Part shown: positions 59,770 to 64,000 of the stretch, one piece after another
Numbering within the stretch: position 1 is the first letter of the stretch
Layout of the letters: each line of letters begins with the position of its first letter
Assembly: GCA_036435485.1 (NCBI GenBank)
Contig: CM071597.1
Span: 54,791,881-54,855,880, forward strand
DNA length: 64,000 bases
Origin: Saposhnikovia divaricata
Taxonomy: Eukaryota; Streptophyta; Magnoliopsida; Apiales; Apiaceae
Direction: 5' to 3'
Translations under genes and position numbers: made by a program
The notes under the pieces: generated by a model
Databases searched by the model: none
Told to the model about the DNA's origin: nothing
The model's input: the letters and a program-made list of their open reading frames with translations, nothing else

Positions 59770-60783
59770 TGTTATTCCCAGATTACACACTTGTATAATT
59801 GTAGAAGGGGGGGTTGAATACAATTCTTGATATTTATAAATTTCTGATAAGAACTCCAGAAATCTATACTAAGATAATTGCTTGTAAAAAGATTAATGCA
59901 CAAACACATAAAAAATCAGGTGGTTAAATGCACCACCCGAAGCTTTTATTCGAAGAAAACTCTGTGATACAAAAGTACACAGTTTCTGTTTTACAACTCT
60001 TTGCTTTCTAAGAATATTCAATAGAAACCCTAAGCAAAATGTATCTGTTTTCTTAACCTACAAAGAGTTGCTACACTTGGTTATAAATCCCAAGTTTTAC
60101 AAGTACTACTGGAATAAGATAATATTAATCTAATTCTAGTTGACTTGCTACTACACTCCAAATACACATGTAGCCGAAAGGTTGTCCTTGTGTTCAGACA
60201 TGTCTCCTGCACCTTTCTTGTATTCATAGTGTAAATAGAATGCTTCTTTCTTCTGTGTTTCCAAAGTATGGCTGCCATACTGCTTTTTGTATCTACTATC
60301 AACCCATGTGATCTGTCAGTCAAACATGTCCTTATCAACTGCTAATCCCCAGCTAATCATAGAAGACAGTGTCAATGATTATCCGTTGATATTGTACACT
60401 GACATCCGTTGATGATGTATTGAGCGGTATCCGTTGATATTGAGACTTGAGCTGTATCCGTTGATAGAGTGGATTTGAGTTGTATCCGTTGATAGAGTTT
60501 TGTCTTCATCTGTTGATACACTTTCACTTAGACAGAATTACATAGCATAGCTTATTTACAATTGGCTACCCTATTCTGCCTATCCGTTGATGGTCAACAT
60601 GACTGTGGATAAAAACACTATCAACTGATAACATAGAGATACCGCAGTATGCTACAAAACCTCATCCGTTGATGAGATACCTGTCAACGGATAGAGTTAT
60701 AAATCCTCATCCGTTGACAGCTACAAAACCTTTTCAATTTGATTGATTGTGAAGTTATCATCAAGTACAACATATTCCTAATA
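59770..60783 (-). repeat. 5' LTR of the SIRE-type element, 1014 bp
   Basis: Plus strand TGTTATTCCC...CATATTCCTAATA. The last bases differ from the other LTR (ATA for ACA). The motif cluster at 60375-60715 lies in U3, upstream of a possible TATA box (TTATAAC on minus near 60080). Confidence 0.95.
60375..60715 (-). promoter_or_regulatory. Cluster of CCGTTGA motifs in the U3 of the 5' LTR
   Basis: Nine exact copies, mostly as TATCCGTTGATA or CATCCGTTGATG, one inverted, within about 340 bp. The core CCGTTG fits the MYB consensus CNGTTR, and AACGG is the core of MYB3R-bound M-phase elements. A promoter role is inferred. Confidence 0.55.
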
Positions 60784-60788
60784 GATAC

Positions 60789-62330
60789 TCAACTTCAAAA
60801 TCCCTCACTTGAAATACAATAATTTAATTTTCGTTACACTTTGTGTATTTCCGTCAAATCAGGTTAACACCGTTAACTAAAATAGGGGTAAAATAGTCTT
60901 TCAAGAGGAGAGATTATTTTCAGGAGAGATTGACTTGTCCTCCTCTTCCTTGTATCTATAATTTGTAATATTATATTATGATCCAGTACACATTCATATA
61001 TGTCTGTGTACACACTCAATACTCAAATCCAGCCGTTTTACTTCTCCTTCTCTTCTTTGATTTCCTCTCCCCTGTTTGCAAGACCCAGCAGTAACGATTT
61101 CCTTTCTCCCCAAACTGTGTCTCCTTCGCCGCCCTCTTGTTCTTCTTCGTCGATTTCAACAATAACCCCAACCCTTTTTTTTTTTCTGCAATCCCCTTCC
61201 ACCATCAGTTTCGTTTTAGGATGGTGGATATTACTTTGATTTGAATCAAGTCCGAGTTGGGATTATTTTGCTGTGTTCTGAGTCGTTTGGCTAAGTTACT
61301 GAGTTGCCTGCGGTTCTTCACCTGCGTGTTTTGTAGCGAGTTTGCATTGACTCGTTTTGCTGGTTGAGTTCGTGTGGCCTAGATTGTATGCGTTTGTGTT
61401 GTTATTTTGTTGTTCAGTTGTAGTGTTCACTGGGCTTCACTGAGTTCAAAATCTGAGTTTTGAGTCTGTGCTGCTGCCGAGTTACCGAGTCGATGTTTGG
61501 GCAATTGATTGTTTTGGTTTTGGTTTATAGTAGATAATTTAGTCTTAAAATCCTCAATTATGTAGTGCTTAATTTTAGAGTCTCTTGGTTTGTTTTCGAT
61601 GAGTTCATTGTTTGTTGCTTGTTTGAGTTGCTGCTGTGTGTTTAAGTTCTGTTTGAATTCCTGGATTGAGCAAAGAGTTTTGATTAAATGCTTTGGAACA
61701 TGCTAGGCTTAATCTCTTCAATATAAATGGGGATGTGCAATTGTTTGATGGATTTTGTACGCACCAATTCAACGATCATTTAGAAATTGGTGGGTGTGGG
61801 TGATGGAGGCAGCGTTGTGGGTGTGGGTGATGGAGGCGGAATTGGTGGGTTGGTCGGAAAGGGGAGAACGGCGCCGGAATGGAGTGGGTGGCGGATGTGA
61901 AGAAGAGCAGCGGAGGTGGTTGTGAGATGAGGTGACGGAGAAGAAGATGAGTAGTGCAGCGATATGGCCGGCGGTGTTTGATTCAGCTATGTTGAATGAA
62001 CGGAGAGGCGAAGGGAGGATGGTGGTGTTGAACGGAAAAGCTGTTGGTGGCATGACTTGTGGTTGAAGGCTGGGAAGAGGGAGAAAACGGAGGTGGGTGT
62101 TGGTGAAGAACAGTGGTGGGTGGCTGGCCGATTGCAGGCGGAGTGAAGTCGGAAATTGAAGGAAATGGGTGTTATTAGGAATTAAAACGGAGAATATGTA
62201 GGTGAACGGAGTTGAGGTGGAGAGGAATTTCACTCGAAATGACTGTTTTGCCCCCGACAAATTAACGGAGTTAAGCGGTTATTGACGTCAGTACTCGCTT
62301 TGTAAAAAGTTGGAAAGTCCAGTATTGCAA
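60789..62330. other. MULE interior, CT-rich and low-complexity, no recognised gene
   Basis: Between the inner edges of the MULE. 60950-61240 is CT-rich like a plant 5' leader; 61250-61700 is GTT-rich; 61770-62150 is GGTGG-rich on plus, with an open frame on minus (62260-61769) of low-complexity Ser/Thr/Pro/His sequence. It may be captured host DNA, but no family is recognisable. Confidence 0.4.
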
Positions 62331-62523
62331 CTTGGGGGATTTTGAAGTTGAGTATCCCAAGTGCAGATTCAGTCAAAGTGCAAGTACACGAAGTGCTTTT
62401 TACTCTATATTTTACTATTTGTGTACCTACTACTAACTTTATTAAAGTTGTGTATTTCAAATTTTTTGAAAGAATAATTTCGATTATAGCCGTTAATTTT
62501 TCACCTAACTATGTTAAAATTTT

Positions 62524-63141
62524 GGGCTTTTTTGAAAAATACCTAATGATTTTAAACTTTTTGCAAAAATACTATTATTTTAAAGATATTTTTGCAAAAA
62601 TACGGTCTTTATTACAAAAATACGGATTTTTTGAAAAAAAAATTCAAAAATACAGATGCAACCAAAAGCAACTAACAGCAATGTCCTTTGAAGCTCGCCG
62701 GAATCCTTCGAAACTCGCCGGAATTTTTTCAAAATTCGTCGGAATCTTTCTAAATTCTCTCTCCATGGCCTACGACCCCGATCTTCAACAGATCAGAGAA
62801 GAGGACTGAGAAGACAATAGAACGAAGAATTTGAAGGTCGCCAGACTTTCTTCGAAGCTCGCCGGAGAAGACAACAGTTGAGGAAGTTGTAGCGGTGATG
62901 AAGAGAGAGAGATGTATGTATAATTATATATGAGAGAGATTTATATATGTATAAATGAGAGAGACTTAATTTTGTTATATTCGCAAAGTTTTCACTTGAG
63001 CAAGAAGGGCTTTATGCCTGCCTAAGTGCCTGATTGACTAGTGTTTCTGGGACCACTATAGTATATTTGCAATTAATTTGAAAAGATAGTATATTTGCAA
63101 AACAAACTAGAAAACAAAATATTTTTTATAAATACTCTATA
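62524..63141. mobile_element. Non-autonomous TIR element related to 40442-41861 (family copy 3)
   Basis: Left GGGCTTTTTTGAAAAATACC and TTTTTGCAAAAATAC; right side has GCAAATATACTA- and AAATATTTTTTATAAATAC-type inverted sequence. 63030-63095 matches 40725-40800 in inverted orientation. The interior has CTCGCCGGAA repeats. No transposase. Confidence 0.5.
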
Positions 63142-63215
63142 ATATATTTGTAAAATTATAAAGGAAAAAAAACTATTCATGTAAATATATAATCCCATTC
63201 ATAATTAGAATAGTA

Positions 63216-63475
63216 CTCCCTCCGTCCCATCCATTTTTTTTTTTTACATATTTTCAGCACTGCTTGGCACGCATTTTAAGGTGTATATATAGTATAGTTC
63301 CATAACTTATTTTTAAAATTTTCTTTTTTTTGAATAAAAATTTAAATATTAAATTTTTATTCAGAAGAAAAAAAAATATAAAAATAGATTATAAAACTAT
63401 ACTTTATAAGAGCCTTAAAATGCGTGCCGAGCCCTCTGTCCCAAAAACGTAAACAATTTGTTGGGACAGAGGGAG
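63216..63475. mobile_element. Stowaway MITE
   Basis: CTCCCTCCGTCCC at the left; GGGACAGAGGGAG at the right; TA on both sides. Subterminal inner inverted copies of GGCACGCATTTTAAG. 260 bp. Confidence 0.9.
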
Positions 63476-64000
63476 TAATAATTATGTGAAAAAAAATTTA
63501 CTATAACAAAAATTAGAAAAATAAGATGACCAACTAAATAAATTTTGAAAAATATCTTCATTTAAAAATAGAATATATATAGTAACCAAAATTTATTTAA
63601 ATAATGTTTTGTACATCGCACGGGTATAAATTATATAATTGGAATAATGACTAAAAAATAGGAGAAAAATTAATAATTGTAAACATTTTATTAAAAATAA
63701 TTTAAATTAGATATACAAATTCAATAAAATTTATTCAAAAATAAAACGATTTAAAATATGTAAGCATATCATAATTAAAATATAAAAAAATGTCATAATA
63801 CCAAAAATATTGATTAAAATCTTAAAAAATTAATTAAATTGGAAGAATAAATTAATTTATAAATCATCCGGCACGGGTATATAAAATACAAAGAGTGCAA
63901 TAAAGTGTTGATCGATCAGTGAGGTGCTAAAATGCCGGATAAAATTAGTTAATGTATATATGGGGTGCACTTGTTCTCTCTTCCAGTAAATCTATTGTCG
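63476..64000. other. AT-rich non-genic end of the window
   Basis: Very AT-rich, no ORF of note. ATCCGGCACGGGTATA at 63866 resembles the GCACGGGTATAAAT at 63617, hinting at old repeat remnants. Confidence 0.4.

Larger units (their letters stand above)
47718..60783 (-). mobile_element. Ty1/copia LTR retrotransposon, SIRE/Maximus type, 13.07 kb, with an extra 1509-aa ORF
   Basis: Two direct LTRs (47718-48732 and 59770-60783) with target duplication GATAC (47713-47717 and 60784-60788), primer site at 59767-59756 and polypurine tract at 48741-48733. Coding order on minus: gag, pol (protease-integrase-RT-RNase H, copia order), then a large additional ORF before the 3' LTR. This resembles the extra-ORF layout of SIRE elements. 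gag and the extra ORF are open; pol has frameshifts. The LTRs differ at roughly 1-1.5% of sites by eye, so the insertion is fairly recent. Confidence 0.93.
47664..62405. mobile_element. Non-autonomous Mutator-like element (MULE), split by a copia insertion
   Basis: Terminal inverted repeats start GAGTAAAAAGTACTTCGTG and run about 100 bp closely, then about 190 bp loosely. A perfect 9-bp target duplication TATATTTTA lies outside (47655-47663 and 62406-62414), which is diagnostic for MULEs. Removing the copia element (47718-60783) and one target copy leaves about 1.67 kb. The copia insertion lies inside the left terminal repeat. No transposase. Confidence 0.9.

Noticed and set aside
61769..62260. 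163-codon minus-strand frame in the MULE
   Set aside because: Low-complexity Ser/Thr/Pro/His sequence mirroring a GGTGG-rich plus strand; no evidence of a real gene.

Overview
The window is nuclear DNA of a flowering plant. Genes have many short introns with GT-AG borders, the intergenic DNA is AT-rich, plant-type LTR retrotransposons with tRNA-iMet primer sites are present, and there are many plant MITEs (Stowaway ends CTCCCTCCGTCCC). It looks like a eudicot. An asterid such as Apiaceae is only a guess. Exons were placed by eye from reading frame, splice sites and recalled family sequence.

Three ordinary genes can be read. (1) A complete 16-exon AP-5 adaptor subunit zeta-1-like gene (AP5Z1/SPG48 family) lies on + at 118-12104. 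Its sixth intron has grown to about 6.2 kb by transposon insertion. (2) Tail-to-tail with it, on - at 15337-12575, is an 8-exon gene of the HD-ZIP IV family. It keeps the START and C-terminal parts but has no homeodomain or leucine zipper. (3) A four-exon, two-B3-domain (REM-type) gene lies on + at 42142-43479, with a probable GC-AG intron.

The rest is mostly transposable elements, often nested. 3096-7929 is an LTR-derived insertion with inverted LTR arms and a 5-bp target duplication, carrying a mitochondrial-looking insert. 17685-34800 is a dead Ty3/gypsy element of the Tat/Retand type with a perfect 5-bp target duplication. It later underwent a 6.37-kb tandem duplication that also copied 224 bp of flank, giving three LTRs. 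Its 3' region is packed with three kinds of tandem repeat. 36611-38813 is a probable solo LTR. 47664-62405 is a MULE with a perfect 9-bp target duplication, split by a 13.07-kb Ty1/copia SIRE-type element (47718-60783, minus strand, 5-bp target duplication GATAC).

The SIRE-type element is the most unusual object. It has intact gag, a frameshifted pol and, downstream of pol, an uninterrupted 1509-codon ORF with no recognised function. A short motif (CCGTTGA/TCAACGG, usually within ATCCGTTGAT) occurs about 35 times across the element: in both LTRs, the spacer, gag, the pol linker and the long ORF, on both strands and in different reading frames. This suggests constraint or spread at the nucleic-acid level. 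The core resembles plant MYB/MYB3R binding sites.
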